Below, one piece after another: positions 41,543 through 49,887 of a stretch of DNA of 54,716 nucleotides. The stretch covers positions 1-54,716 of the forward strand of contig JAKEET010000141.1 of the NCBI GenBank assembly GCA_022616435.1, read 5' to 3'. The notes under the pieces are model-generated. The model did not search any database. It saw only the letters and a list, made by a program, of their open reading frames with translations, and had not been told where the DNA came from. The position numbers and the translations under genes were made by a program. How positions within the stretch are numbered: the first letter of the stretch is position 1; each line of letters opens with the position of its first letter. This stretch comes from Gemmataceae bacterium. Its GTDB lineage: Bacteria; Planctomycetota; Planctomycetia; Gemmatales; Gemmataceae.

Positions 41543-42538
41543 TCACTGGCGCCGCTTCCCCGCCGCCTCCGGGTTCACCCACGCCGGCAGCGGCTCGCCG
41601 CGCAGGCCGGCGATCAGGTTCTTCGCGCAAATCTCCGCCATCTGATCGCGCGTCTGCACCGTCGCGCTGGCGATGTGCGGCGCGATCACCACGTTCGCCA
41701 GCTTCAACAAGGGATCGTTCGCGGCGATCGGCTCCGGGTCGGTCACGTCCAGACCGGCGGCAAAAATGGTCCCGTCGCGCAGGGCCGCCGACAGCGCCTT
41801 GGGGTCCACCAGCGGGCCGCGGGCCGTGTTGATGAGCACGGCCGACTTCTTCATCTTCTTGAGCTGCTCGGTCCCGATGAGCCCGCGTGTCTTCTCGTTG
41901 AGATCGGTGTGCAGCGACACGAAGTCCGATTCGCGCAGCAGCGTGTCGAGATCGACCTGCGTGGCCCCCAGTTCCTGCTCTGCCTTCTCGTTCTTGTAGA
42001 CATCGTGATACAGGACCTTCATGTGCCAGCCGCCGCGGCAGCGCCTGGCCAGCGCGTAGCCGATGCGGCCCATGCCGACCACGCCCAGTGTGCGGCCCGT
42101 CAGATCCTGGCCCAGATGCCCGAGCGGCTCCCACGTCTTCCACTTGCCGGCCAGCGTGTACTCGTGCCCCTCGACGATCCGCCGGGCGGCGGTGATCAGG
42201 AGCGCGAACGCCATGTCGGCGGTGGCGTCGGTCAACACGCCGGGCGTGTTGCCGACGCAAATGCCGCGCTCGGTGCAGGCCTTGACGTCGATGTTGTTGA
42301 AGCCGACCGCGAAGTTGCTGACAACCTTGAGCCGCGGCGCCTTGTCGAGAAAGGCCGCGTCGATCGCGTCGGTGAGCAGCGACACCAGGCCGTCACAGTC
42401 CGCGACCTTCTGACGCAGCACGGCGGCCGGCGGCGGCAGCTGGCCGGCCCACACCTCGGCGTCGGTCGACTCCTTGATGAGATGCAAACCCGCGTCCGGA
42501 ATGCGGCGGGTTATGAAGACCTTGGGTTTGACGGACAT
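41543..42538 (-). CDS. D-2-hydroxyacid dehydrogenase (glyoxylate/hydroxypyruvate reductase type)
   Basis: A 331-aa NAD(P)-dependent enzyme. The dinucleotide motif is GMGRIG (155-160). The catalytic set is complete: R240 in INTARGPLVD, E269 in VTDPEPI and H288 in APHIASAT. The sequence VSNFAVGFNNID is typical of the glyoxylate reductase branch. The family reduces 2-oxo acids such as glyoxylate or hydroxypyruvate in the cytoplasm. Start ATG 42538 overlaps the upstream SMP-30 stop by one base (TGATG), so the two are translationally coupled. Confidence 0.9.
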   Translation of the reverse strand: MSVKPKVFITRRIPDAGLHLIKESTDAEVWAGQLPPPAAVLRQKVADCDGLVSLLTDAIDAAFLDKAPRLKVVSNFAVGFNNIDVKACTERGICVGNTPGVLTDATADMAFALLITAARRIVEGHEYTLAGKWKTWEPLGHLGQDLTGRTLGVVGMGRIGYALARRCRGGWHMKVLYHDVYKNEKAEQELGATQVDLDTLLRESDFVSLHTDLNEKTRGLIGTEQLKKMKKSAVLINTARGPLVDPKALSAALRDGTIFAAGLDVTDPEPIAANDPLLKLANVVIAPHIASATVQTRDQMAEICAKNLIAGLRGEPLPAWVNPEAAGKRRQ

Positions 42539-43491
42539 CACTTCCTCTTCGGCAAGATGGTCAATCCTGTGGCACCTTCCAGCTCGATGCGGAACAAGCC
42601 CCCGCCGCCGGACTCCGCGCCCAGGCCGCCGGTGATGTAGAGCACGTTCATCTTCGGGCCGCTGAAGCCGACGTTGCTGGTCGTCAGGTTGCCGCCCGGG
42701 TAACGGCGGAGCAGTTTCCCCTCGGGGCTGAGCACCTGCACTTGCCGCATGCCGTAGTGGGCCACGTACAGGTTTCCATCCGAATCCAGGCACACGCCGT
42801 CCGGCTGATTGTCGATCTGCTCGCCCTGCTTTTCCGGCAAGTCGGCGAAGACCTTGAGCGGCCCGACCTTGCCCGGCGACTCCACGTCGTAGACCAGGAT
42901 GCGGTTCTTCTTGCTTTCGGCAACGAGCAGCTTCTTGCCGTCCGGCGTCAGCACGATGCCGTTGGGAAACGCCAGGCCCTTGTCCACGAGGTGCGTCCGG
43001 CCGTTCTTGTCGACGTAATGGATGGTGCCGATGAGCTTCTTGTCGTTGCTGCCGCCCGGATCGGTGAAGTAGAAGCCGCCGCTTTGCTGGTCGAGCGTCA
43101 AGTCATTCGGGGCCCGCAGGGGCTGGCCGTCGCACATCGACGACGCCTGGCCGAGCAGTTTGCCTTCCTTGTCGAGCCGCAGCACGGCGTTGAAGCCGCC
43201 GTCGCAGACGAGGTGATCGCCGTTGGCCAGGACCTTGTGGCCATTGGGCGCCCGCATCTTGGCCCAGGTCCAGTGCTTGCCGGCGGGCGTGAACTTCGTG
43301 ATCACGTCGCCGTGGGAGATGTAGCCGTTGCCGTCGTGATCGAAGACCACGCCTTCGCAGTAGTGGGGGACCTCGAAGAGCTTGACGATCTTGACCTGGT
43401 CGTCCGGAGGCAGTTCCGCCGACACGAGCGCCGGCGCGACCATCGGCAGCGCCAGACATGGCAGGGTCCGCAGCATCCAGCAGGCACGCAT
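42538..43491 (-). CDS. Secreted SMP-30/gluconolactonase/LRE-like beta-propeller protein
   Basis: A 317-aa protein with a signal peptide (MRACWMLRTLPCLALPMVAP, cleavage near VSAE). The propeller contains the family-typical segments YCEGVVFDHDGNGYIS, LRAPNDLTLDQQ, FPNGIVLTPDGKKLLVAES and QPDGVCLDSDGNLYVAH. The Glu, Asn and Asp metal-ligand positions appear present. Members hydrolyse sugar lactones, though many planctomycete versions are uncharacterised. The start has GAGGAG just upstream. Coupled to the hydroxyacid dehydrogenase downstream, it could feed an aldonate-type pathway, but one is periplasmic and the other cytoplasmic. Confidence 0.85.
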   Translation of the reverse strand: MRACWMLRTLPCLALPMVAPALVSAELPPDDQVKIVKLFEVPHYCEGVVFDHDGNGYISHGDVITKFTPAGKHWTWAKMRAPNGHKVLANGDHLVCDGGFNAVLRLDKEGKLLGQASSMCDGQPLRAPNDLTLDQQSGGFYFTDPGGSNDKKLIGTIHYVDKNGRTHLVDKGLAFPNGIVLTPDGKKLLVAESKKNRILVYDVESPGKVGPLKVFADLPEKQGEQIDNQPDGVCLDSDGNLYVAHYGMRQVQVLSPEGKLLRRYPGGNLTTSNVGFSGPKMNVLYITGGLGAESGGGGLFRIELEGATGLTILPKRK

Positions 43492-43565
43492 GGGTGATTC
43501 TCCTCGGTGTGAATTCCTTGGAGAGCAGCATAAGCGAGCGCGAAGGGTTTTGCCAGCCAAACGTG

Positions 43566-43587
43566 GGATAGAACTCCGATTCTGTCC
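43566..43587. repeat. Degenerate GGACAGGA-family palindrome
   Basis: GGATAGAA-CTCCGA-TTCTGTCC differs from the 48665-48686 copy at four of 22 positions. It lies between two - strand genes, 24 bp upstream of the stop side of the gene at 43611. Confidence 0.6.
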
Positions 43588-43610
43588 GCATGGTCTATGC
43601 GCATGGCGAG

Positions 43611-45689
43611 CTACTTCTTCATCGGCATCGGCGGCAACTGGTTCGGCGGGATCAGGGCGCGCCAGGCGGTCTGGGCTTGCCGCCGGCTGGCGGCGTCGCC
43701 GGCGGCGTTGTAGCGGATCTTTTGACCCGCCGGCACGAGCTGAAACAGGTGCCAGTAGGCCAGCTCGCGGACCGGCAACTGCGGATGGGTCAAGTAGCTG
43801 ATCAGCAGGTCGTAGGTGTCCGGATTCATCAAGTCCTTGTCGTTGAGCCCGTGCAGCAGCGTCACGATGGTCTCGGCCTCGATGGTGCGGTACTTGTCCT
43901 TGAGGGCATCGTACAGTTTGTAGTCGTGGTCGCGCCCCGACGCCAGCCAGTGCCGCAGCGCCTCGATGGCCCGCAAGCGCAGGTCGGGCGCCGTCTCCTG
44001 TTCGAGTTGTTCAAGCAGTCCCGAAATGTCGTCCACCGCGCCGAGGCCGTGGACTGCCAGGCGCCGCACGCCCGGATTGGGCGATTTCAAGGCCTCGGCC
44101 AGGGCCACATCCACGGCCTTGGTCAGCGTCTGCTGCTGCAAGTCGTCTCGAGCCCTGAGCGCCTCGGCGCGGTCCCGCGGCTCGATGCCGGGCGGCAATG
44201 GCGGCAGCGACTTCAGCCCGTCCGGAAGCACTTTCATGTCGACCGGGCGATCCAGGCCCTTGACGCTGCTCCAGAAGATCAGCGCCGGCCCGGGCGGCGC
44301 CGACAAGGGCAGGGTCACGTCGTTGGCCCGGAGATGCACGGACCCGGACAGCACCACGCACGTCGTGGAGGCGACCGGGCCGACGCGGTTGGGGTCCTTG
44401 GGATTGCGAAAGAACTTCTCGTTGGGAGGAAACGACCAGCGGTCCACCAGCACCTCGGTTCCGGGCGCAGTCAGCGTGATGTCGAAGAAATCGTTTTGGT
44501 TAGGCTGGGTGGGATTGTCGTAGCGGACGCGGACCCGCGCCTGACGCTCGGGGCTCAACACGCGAATCCGGCCGCGCCGCAGGGTCAGGTCCAGGTCGAG
44601 CTGGTCGTTGGCGTGCAGCTCGACGCTGCTCTCGTACAGCGGGATCGGATAAAACAACTCCGGAAAGACACTGCCGACCAGCGCGAGCTGCAAGCCGCTC
44701 TCCAGCTCAATGACGCTCTTCGCCGCCGGCAAGCTGATCAGCGGCCGGCCCGTGACCACATTTGGATCTTTGGGGCCGATGCGCTCCCACGCCGATTTGT
44801 CGGCCAAATACTGAACCAGAATCCCCGGGTCCTTCGGATCGCTGGCGACCTTGCCGGCGGCCTTGATGGCGCCGCTCGGCGGCGCCCAGGGAACGTCGAT
44901 GGCGACGGCCGGCAGCTTGACTTCCGGCAGGGGCACTTCGTCGCTCTTCTTGTCGTCCTTCTTTTCTTTCTTGTCGTTTTCTTCGTGGGGCTGTTTTTTT
45001 TCGTCGCCGGCGCCTTTCTTTTCTTCGATGATCGGCGGCTTCGGTTCCACCTGGACGACGGCATTGTTGCCGGCGGGTTCCGGGGTCCCCTCTTCGCGTC
45101 CTCTCAGGATTTGCCAGACAGCTACGATCAACAGGCAGGCCGCCCCAATGCCTCCCAGGACCAGCAGCCAGGGATTGCCGCGGTTCTTGCCGGTGACCGG
45201 GGCGATGCCGAGGCGGAGCGTGTCATCGACGTCGCGGCCCTCCGAGATCTCCTGATCCACGCGGGCCGTGGACGCGGGCGGCTTGCGAAACGGAATCGCT
45301 TCCGGGCCTTTCACCAGCCCGTACATGCGCTGCGTGGCCGGCGGCGGCACCAGGGCCGGCTCGCCCAGGATGAGGCTGAGGATCTGATGGCACGCGGCGA
45401 TCTCGGCCAGGTGCGTGTCGGAAGCGAGACAAATCTCCTCGACCTCGGCCGCCTGCTCGGGGGAAATGGCGTTGTCGAGGTATTCCCCAAGCGTGTTCGC
45501 ATCGAGCTTGCCGCCCGGCCCGCCGTCCGGCGGCGTGGTGATGCGTCGCCGCCGGGTCACCTGCTGGATCAGCTTGATGACGTCCTGGGCCTGCGCGCTC
45601 TCGGCGATCTTCTGGCCGATCAGCCGGGCCTGGGCGGGCTCGAGGGTGTCGTCGAGGTAGGCGAGCAGGGTTCGGAGGGTGAGGCGCAT
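43611..45689 (-). CDS. Membrane protein with anti-sigma-like N-terminus and HEAT-like C-terminus
   Basis: A 692-aa protein of unclear function. Residues about 1-120 contain two LxxYLDxxLxPxxA-type segments (LLAYLDDTLEPAQARLIGQK; LGEYLDNAISPEQAAEVEE), resembling the zinc-finger anti-sigma fold but without the HxxxCxxC ligands. One transmembrane helix lies at about 170-195 (LVLGGIGAACLLIVAVW). A highly charged Lys/Glu linker follows (about 210-245). The outer part has a beta-rich region and then helical repeats (RLAVHGLGAVDDISGLLEQL) like HEAT repeats. GGGAAG precedes ATG 45689. It may sense or scaffold at the membrane; no partner is evident. Confidence 0.72.
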   Translation of the reverse strand: MRLTLRTLLAYLDDTLEPAQARLIGQKIAESAQAQDVIKLIQQVTRRRRITTPPDGGPGGKLDANTLGEYLDNAISPEQAAEVEEICLASDTHLAEIAACHQILSLILGEPALVPPPATQRMYGLVKGPEAIPFRKPPASTARVDQEISEGRDVDDTLRLGIAPVTGKNRGNPWLLVLGGIGAACLLIVAVWQILRGREEGTPEPAGNNAVVQVEPKPPIIEEKKGAGDEKKQPHEENDKKEKKDDKKSDEVPLPEVKLPAVAIDVPWAPPSGAIKAAGKVASDPKDPGILVQYLADKSAWERIGPKDPNVVTGRPLISLPAAKSVIELESGLQLALVGSVFPELFYPIPLYESSVELHANDQLDLDLTLRRGRIRVLSPERQARVRVRYDNPTQPNQNDFFDITLTAPGTEVLVDRWSFPPNEKFFRNPKDPNRVGPVASTTCVVLSGSVHLRANDVTLPLSAPPGPALIFWSSVKGLDRPVDMKVLPDGLKSLPPLPPGIEPRDRAEALRARDDLQQQTLTKAVDVALAEALKSPNPGVRRLAVHGLGAVDDISGLLEQLEQETAPDLRLRAIEALRHWLASGRDHDYKLYDALKDKYRTIEAETIVTLLHGLNDKDLMNPDTYDLLISYLTHPQLPVRELAYWHLFQLVPAGQKIRYNAAGDAASRRQAQTAWRALIPPNQLPPMPMKK

Positions 45690-45880
45690 GTGACTTCCCC
45701 TTGCGGTAGCGGATTCGCAAGAATTCCGCCGTGTTCGTTGCATGGATAATAGTGGGAACCCGGCGGCGGTTTCGTTCAAGAATCCGGCAAGAAATCGGAG
45801 TCGAGCGGGATTGCACGGGGTGGAATCCACATGATACCATGGAAAGTAATCCCATCTCGGCATACACAAGGATTTCCCAA
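45690..45880. other. Divergent intergenic region
   Basis: A 191-bp gap between the leftward membrane protein and the rightward MazEF-like pair. It likely holds both promoters. No operator palindrome of the MazE type was recognised. Confidence 0.4.
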
Positions 45881-46195
45881 ATGGCATCCATCAAGCGGAC
45901 GTACGCCTTTCCGAAGACGGTTCTGGACCCCTTTGAAGCGGCGGTGCCGGCCGGCGAGCGCGGCGCTTTGCTGGCAGGTCTCGTGCAGGAATGGCTGGAT
46001 CGTCGCCGGCGCGCTCAGCTTCGCCAACAAATCGCCGAAGGCTGCGCAGCGATGGCGGACGTGTACTTGCAGATCGAGAGGGAATACCATCCGCTGGAAG
46101 AGGAGGTCGAGCGTGTCCTGGAAGAACACCCCAAAGCGCGGCGACGTGGTGCGCGTCCGGCTCGATCCCGTCGAAGGGTCGGAACAGGCCGGTGA
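45881..46195 (+). CDS. Probable antitoxin of a MazEF-like pair
   Basis: A 104-aa protein. The N-terminal part (MASIKRTYAFPKTVLDPFEA) could form a ribbon-helix-helix-like or dimerisation segment. The middle is strongly helical and charged (EWLDRRRRAQLRQQIAEGC, YHPLEEEVERVLEEHPK), typical of antitoxins. The last about 25 residues are Arg-rich (RRRGARPARSRRR) and overlap the toxin start, so they may be a by-product of the overlap. The name rests mainly on position, overlapping the toxin gene by 83 bp. A ribosome site is not obvious. Confidence 0.7.
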   Translation: MASIKRTYAFPKTVLDPFEAAVPAGERGALLAGLVQEWLDRRRRAQLRQQIAEGCAAMADVYLQIEREYHPLEEEVERVLEEHPKARRRGARPARSRRRVGTGR

Positions 46196-46481
46196 ACGGC
46201 CGGCCTTGGTGCTGTCGCCCGACTTCATCAACGACCGCAGTCCAATCATCTTGATCGCGGCCATCACCAGCCAAAAAACCGAGCGAGTCTATCCGTTTGA
46301 AGTTGTGGTTGACCCGCCGGAAGGCGGAGTGCGCCTGCGTTCGAAGGTGATGCTCATGCACATTCGGGCCATCGATAAGCGACGCATTATCGGTCAATAC
46401 GGCGCCGTCGAGGATGCGACCATGGCTCGAGTGGAGGAGGCTCTCCAGATTGCGACGGGCATTACACCGCTGGACGATTGA
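46113..46481 (+). CDS. mazF: MazF/PemK-family toxin (endoribonuclease type)
   Basis: A 122-aa protein with the MazF core: KRGDVVRVRLDPVEGSEQ at residues 8-25, ERPALVLSP (28-36), ILIAAITSQ and a C-terminal IRAIDKRRI segment. MazF enzymes cut mRNA and are held inactive by the partner. The first Arg and the ITS Ser/Thr positions needed for catalysis are visible. The start is GTG 46113, with AGGAGG eight bases upstream; it lies within the antitoxin gene. The pair faces the convergent DedA gene, 12 bp away. Confidence 0.88.
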   Translation: MSWKNTPKRGDVVRVRLDPVEGSEQAGERPALVLSPDFINDRSPIILIAAITSQKTERVYPFEVVVDPPEGGVRLRSKVMLMHIRAIDKRRIIGQYGAVEDATMARVEEALQIATGITPLDD

Positions 46482-46493
46482 CCGCCGCCTCGT

Positions 46494-47165
46494 CTATTCG
46501 CCAATGCCTTGGGCCGAGACGGGCGCCGTCGGCGTGGGCGGGGTCTTCCTCATCCACCAGGCAATCAGCGGCCACACGGCCAGCGGAATCAAGGCGCTGA
46601 CCACGAGACCCACCACCGGGCGGTCGAGATAGGACATGCCGAGGAAGGCGAACGCAAACCCCATCGCCAGGCTGCCGCAGGCGAGGGCGGCCAGAAACGG
46701 AGCGAGGCGCATGCGCGCCATGCCGGCCAAGCAGCACAGCGCCTCGGGCAGGAGCGGCAGCCAGCGCGACAGGGCGATCGTCCACAACCCGTGACGCTCG
46801 AAGAATCGACGGAGCCGGTCGAGATTCGCCGCGCCGACCACGATATCGAGCACCCGCTGGCCCAGCAGCCGGCACCCGCCGTAGGCCACCAGCCCGGCAA
46901 GGGTCGAGCCGGCCCCGCCGATCGTGCCGCCCAGCCATGGCCCGTACATCATGCCCAGCGCGGCGATCACCGCCGTCGACGGCACCGGCATGACCAGGTC
47001 GCTGACGATGAGCCCGATGGCCACCAGCCAGGCCCAAGCCCCGTACTCCTGCAGCCGCCGCAACCCCTCCTCGCCGGCAAAGTACGTGTCGATCTCGTCG
47101 TCGAAGATCAGCACCGGGACGAGCATCAGGCCAACCAGGGCGGCAATGACCAGCGCGAGTCGCAT
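46494..47165 (-). CDS. DedA/VTT-domain membrane protein
   Basis: A 223-aa membrane protein with five or six hydrophobic segments. The VTT/DedA core reads PVPSTAVIAALGMMYGPWLGG, followed by GGAGSTLAGLVAYGGCR and FFERHGLWTIALSRWLPLLP. Family members are proposed to flip or scramble lipid carriers and affect envelope integrity. GTG 47171 would add two residues; ATG 47165 was preferred. The VOC protein gene upstream ends 36 bp away. Confidence 0.83.
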   Translation of the reverse strand: MRLALVIAALVGLMLVPVLIFDDEIDTYFAGEEGLRRLQEYGAWAWLVAIGLIVSDLVMPVPSTAVIAALGMMYGPWLGGTIGGAGSTLAGLVAYGGCRLLGQRVLDIVVGAANLDRLRRFFERHGLWTIALSRWLPLLPEALCCLAGMARMRLAPFLAALACGSLAMGFAFAFLGMSYLDRPVVGLVVSALIPLAVWPLIAWWMRKTPPTPTAPVSAQGIGE

Positions 47166-47201
47166 GAACACCTACCGGAAAGGACGGCTAATGACCAATG
47201 T

Positions 47202-47603
47202 CTAATGACCAACCGGCGCGTTCTCCTCCGACGAATACGGCCGCAGCCACTGGATGATCTCGATGCGGTTGCCGTCCGGATCGTGAATGAAGAACCGGTC
47301 GGCCCCGGGGATCAATGTGGTTTCCTGCGTCGGGATGCCGAGGCCCTGGAAGTAGCGGCGGGCCGCCGCCACGTCGCTGACGCGCAGCGCGAAATGCCGC
47401 GGGCTGGGCGCGTCGGCCTGGTCCTTGAGCAGCAAGTGCACGTGCTGGCCGTCGATCTCGAACCACACGACCACGAAGTCGAAGGTGCGCGGCCGATGGA
47501 TTTCGCGCATGCCCAGGATGTCGCGGTAGAAGCGCCGGCTGCGGTCCACGTCGGTGATCAAGACCGAAACGTGATCGAGCTTGGTGACGGTAAAGGGTGG
47601 CAT
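47202..47603 (-). CDS. Glyoxalase/VOC-family protein
   Basis: A 133-aa single VOC-domain protein. Paired beta-alpha-beta units carry likely metal ligands H11 (KLDHVSVLITD), H56 or H54, H70 (PRHFALRV) and E115 (GNRIEIIQW). It could be a lyase, dioxygenase-like enzyme or resistance protein; the specific reaction cannot be assigned. ATG 47603 gives a natural N-terminus, although its ribosome site is weak. Confidence 0.83.
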   Translation of the reverse strand: MPPFTVTKLDHVSVLITDVDRSRRFYRDILGMREIHRPRTFDFVVVWFEIDGQHVHLLLKDQADAPSPRHFALRVSDVAAARRYFQGLGIPTQETTLIPGADRFFIHDPDGNRIEIIQWLRPYSSEENAPVGH

Positions 47604-47692
47604 AGGGTTGGTTGTATCGATCGCGATCGCCGGCGGCCGTGGCGCGTGGCTTGCCGTTGAGCGTTCGCTGGACGAGTTCGGCGGCGGCCCAT

Positions 47693-48658
47693 TCACACCA
47701 CCCGGTTCTGCGGCCGGCCTTCCAGGTAGGCGATCACGTTGTCGACGGCGCCGCGATTCAGCACTTCCATCCCTTCGACGTTCTGATCGGCGACGTGCGG
47801 CGTCAGCACGACCTGCTCGCAGCGCAACAGCGGATGATCGGGCGGCGGCGGCTCGGCGTCGAACACGTCGATGCCGGCGCCGGCCAGATGACCGTTGTGC
47901 AATGCTTCGGCCAACGCCGCGTTGTCCACGACCGCGCCGCGGGCCGTGTTCACGAACAACGCGCCCTGCTTCATCAAGCCGATTTCGCGGCGGCCGATCA
48001 AGCCACGGGTCGCGTCGGTCAACTTCACGTGGACGCTGACGACGTCGGAAGTGCCCAGCAATTCTTCCAGCGGAACAAAGGCGACGCCGAGCTCCTGGGC
48101 TCGCTCCGGACTCGGGTGGAACGTCCAGGCCTGCACGCGCATGCCGACCGCCTTGCCCAGGCGGATCATCTCGGCCCCGATCGAGCCGGCGCCGATGACG
48201 CCGAGCGTCTTGCCGCGCAGGTAGAGGTTGAAGCCGGTCTTCCAGCCGCCGCGCTTGACGAGGTCGGTCTGGAACCACGCCTGCCGGGCCGCGCCAAGCA
48301 TGAGGGCCAGGGCGTGCTCGGCCACGATCGGCGCCGTCTGGCCGGGGATGTTGCAGACGATGATGCCCAGGTCCTTGGCGGCCGCGAGATCGATCGCGTC
48401 GGCGCCGATGCCGCACACGGAGATCATGCGCAGCTCGGGAAGCTCGCGGAGCACGGCGCCGGGCCACTTGACGGCGCCGCGCGAATTGATCATGCAGACG
48501 GCGCCCTGGACGCGGCGGACCTTCTCCTCGTCGGCTGCGGGCCGGTCGCGGTACAATGTCACGGCGCCGTACGATTCCAGCCGGCGGAGATGGGCCGAGT
48601 CTTGCAGTTGCGGCGGCTCGTCGCCGGGGATCGCGATGCGGATGGTCATAGGTTCCAT
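47693..48658 (-). CDS. D-2-hydroxyacid dehydrogenase (3-phosphoglycerate-dehydrogenase-like)
   Basis: A 321-aa enzyme. The nucleotide motif is GAGSIG (156-161). The catalytic residues are R240 (VNTARGAVVD), E269 (VFDAEPP) and H288 (TPHVADQ). It is the second family member in the window and clearly divergent from the one at 41543. The substrate is unknown. ATG 48658 is the first of two close starts (48649 is the other). The upstream gap holds three GGACAGGA repeats. Confidence 0.88.
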   Translation of the reverse strand: MEPMTIRIAIPGDEPPQLQDSAHLRRLESYGAVTLYRDRPAADEEKVRRVQGAVCMINSRGAVKWPGAVLRELPELRMISVCGIGADAIDLAAAKDLGIIVCNIPGQTAPIVAEHALALMLGAARQAWFQTDLVKRGGWKTGFNLYLRGKTLGVIGAGSIGAEMIRLGKAVGMRVQAWTFHPSPERAQELGVAFVPLEELLGTSDVVSVHVKLTDATRGLIGRREIGLMKQGALFVNTARGAVVDNAALAEALHNGHLAGAGIDVFDAEPPPPDHPLLRCEQVVLTPHVADQNVEGMEVLNRGAVDNVIAYLEGRPQNRVV

Positions 48659-48664
48659 CTCGTG

Positions 48665-48746
48665 GGACAGGACTCCGCTCCTGTCCGAAGAGGCGGAAAG
48701 GATTTCGATCCTGTCCTGACAAGCGGACAGGAGCGGAGTCCTGTCC
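48665..48746. repeat. Three GGACAGGA-family palindromes
   Basis: Units at 48665-48686, 48695-48716 and 48725-48746 are 22 bp with ends GGAMAGGA and TCCTGTCC. The third is the exact reverse complement of the first, so the outer two can pair over their full length. The block fills the 99-bp gap between the dehydrogenase and the AI-2E-family gene. Confidence 0.9.
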
Positions 48747-48757
48747 TGCGCCGGCGG

Positions 48758-49861
48758 TCACACGTTCGACATCAACCTGGCCACGGCTTTCGTCTCGGGG
48801 ATGTTATCGAGGATGATCTTCACCGTCACCAGCAGGGGCACGGCCAGGATCATGCCGACGATCCCCCAGACCAGGCCCCAGAACGCCAGCGACAGGATGA
48901 TGAGCAGCGGACTGACGCCGAGCCGGTGGCCGGCGAGCTTCGGCTCGATGAACATGCCGATCGCTTGCTGGATGGCGACGAGCAGCACGGCGACGGCGAT
49001 GCCGCGCCAGGCTTCGTCGAACTGGACGAAGCTGAGCACGATCGGCAAGGCCGTGGCGAGCAAGCTGCCGAGGTAGGGGATGAAATTGAACAGGAAAATC
49101 AGGATGGCCCACATGATCGCGAAGTCGACGCCCACGGCGGCGAGCACGACGTAGGATGCCGCGCCGGCCAGGAAGCTGACGAACGTCTTGACGGCGATGT
49201 ACTGGGCGATCGCCTGGTTGATGGTGGCGATGATGCCAAGCACGCGGTCGCCGGGGGCGTCGCCCAGCGCGCGGCGCATGCGTCTGGGAAAGCCGACGCG
49301 CTCGGCGAGCAGGAAGATCAGGTAGATGAGGACGATGAACATCGAAATCAGGAAGTCGAGGAACTGGCCCACGGCGGTTCGCAGGCTTTCGGTCAGGCGG
49401 GTGGTGGCGGCGCGCTGGACGTCGAGCAGCCATTGCTCGGCTTCCTCCTTTTCCATGGGCAAGTAGCTGAGCCCGCGATCCACCAGTTGCTGCAGGCGCT
49501 GCTCGTAGCGGGGCAGCCGCGCCAGCGCCTCCTCGATGTTGCTGCGCACCAGAGCGCTCAGGATGAATAGCGCCAGCAGCGTGCCGGCCAGGAACGCGAC
49601 AATCGCCAGCCAGCGCGAGAAGCCGTGGCCCATCAGCCAGGCGTGGGCCGGCAGGATCAAGTAGCCGATGAACGTGGCGATCAACAGCGGCTGCAGGATG
49701 TCGCGCAGCTCGCGCGCCAGGTGCATGAGCAGCACCACGAGGAGCACGCTCAGCGTGACGATGAACAAGCGGTGCAGGAACGTGGCCGGCTCGGCCGGTG
49801 CGAGCGTTGCCGAGGTTGCGGGCGCAGCCGCGGGCTGGGACGCTTCGAACGGCTGGGACAT
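48758..49861 (-). CDS. AI-2E transporter-family membrane protein
   Basis: A 367-aa membrane protein with about eight helices. The family pattern is clear: an N-terminal hydrophobic pair, a soluble amphipathic region (about 110-165), then FLFNFIPYLGSLLATALPI and the C-terminal segment EPKLAGHRLGVSPLLIILSL with WGIVGMILAVPLL. Members act as exporters or ion antiporters; signal transport by this copy is not shown. GGAGG precedes ATG 49861. The GT39-like gene ends 27 bp upstream. Confidence 0.88.
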   Translation of the reverse strand: MSQPFEASQPAAAPATSATLAPAEPATFLHRLFIVTLSVLLVVLLMHLARELRDILQPLLIATFIGYLILPAHAWLMGHGFSRWLAIVAFLAGTLLALFILSALVRSNIEEALARLPRYEQRLQQLVDRGLSYLPMEKEEAEQWLLDVQRAATTRLTESLRTAVGQFLDFLISMFIVLIYLIFLLAERVGFPRRMRRALGDAPGDRVLGIIATINQAIAQYIAVKTFVSFLAGAASYVVLAAVGVDFAIMWAILIFLFNFIPYLGSLLATALPIVLSFVQFDEAWRGIAVAVLLVAIQQAIGMFIEPKLAGHRLGVSPLLIILSLAFWGLVWGIVGMILAVPLLVTVKIILDNIPETKAVARLMSNV

Positions 49862-49887
49862 AGACGCCTCCGGGCGGGACCAGAGCA

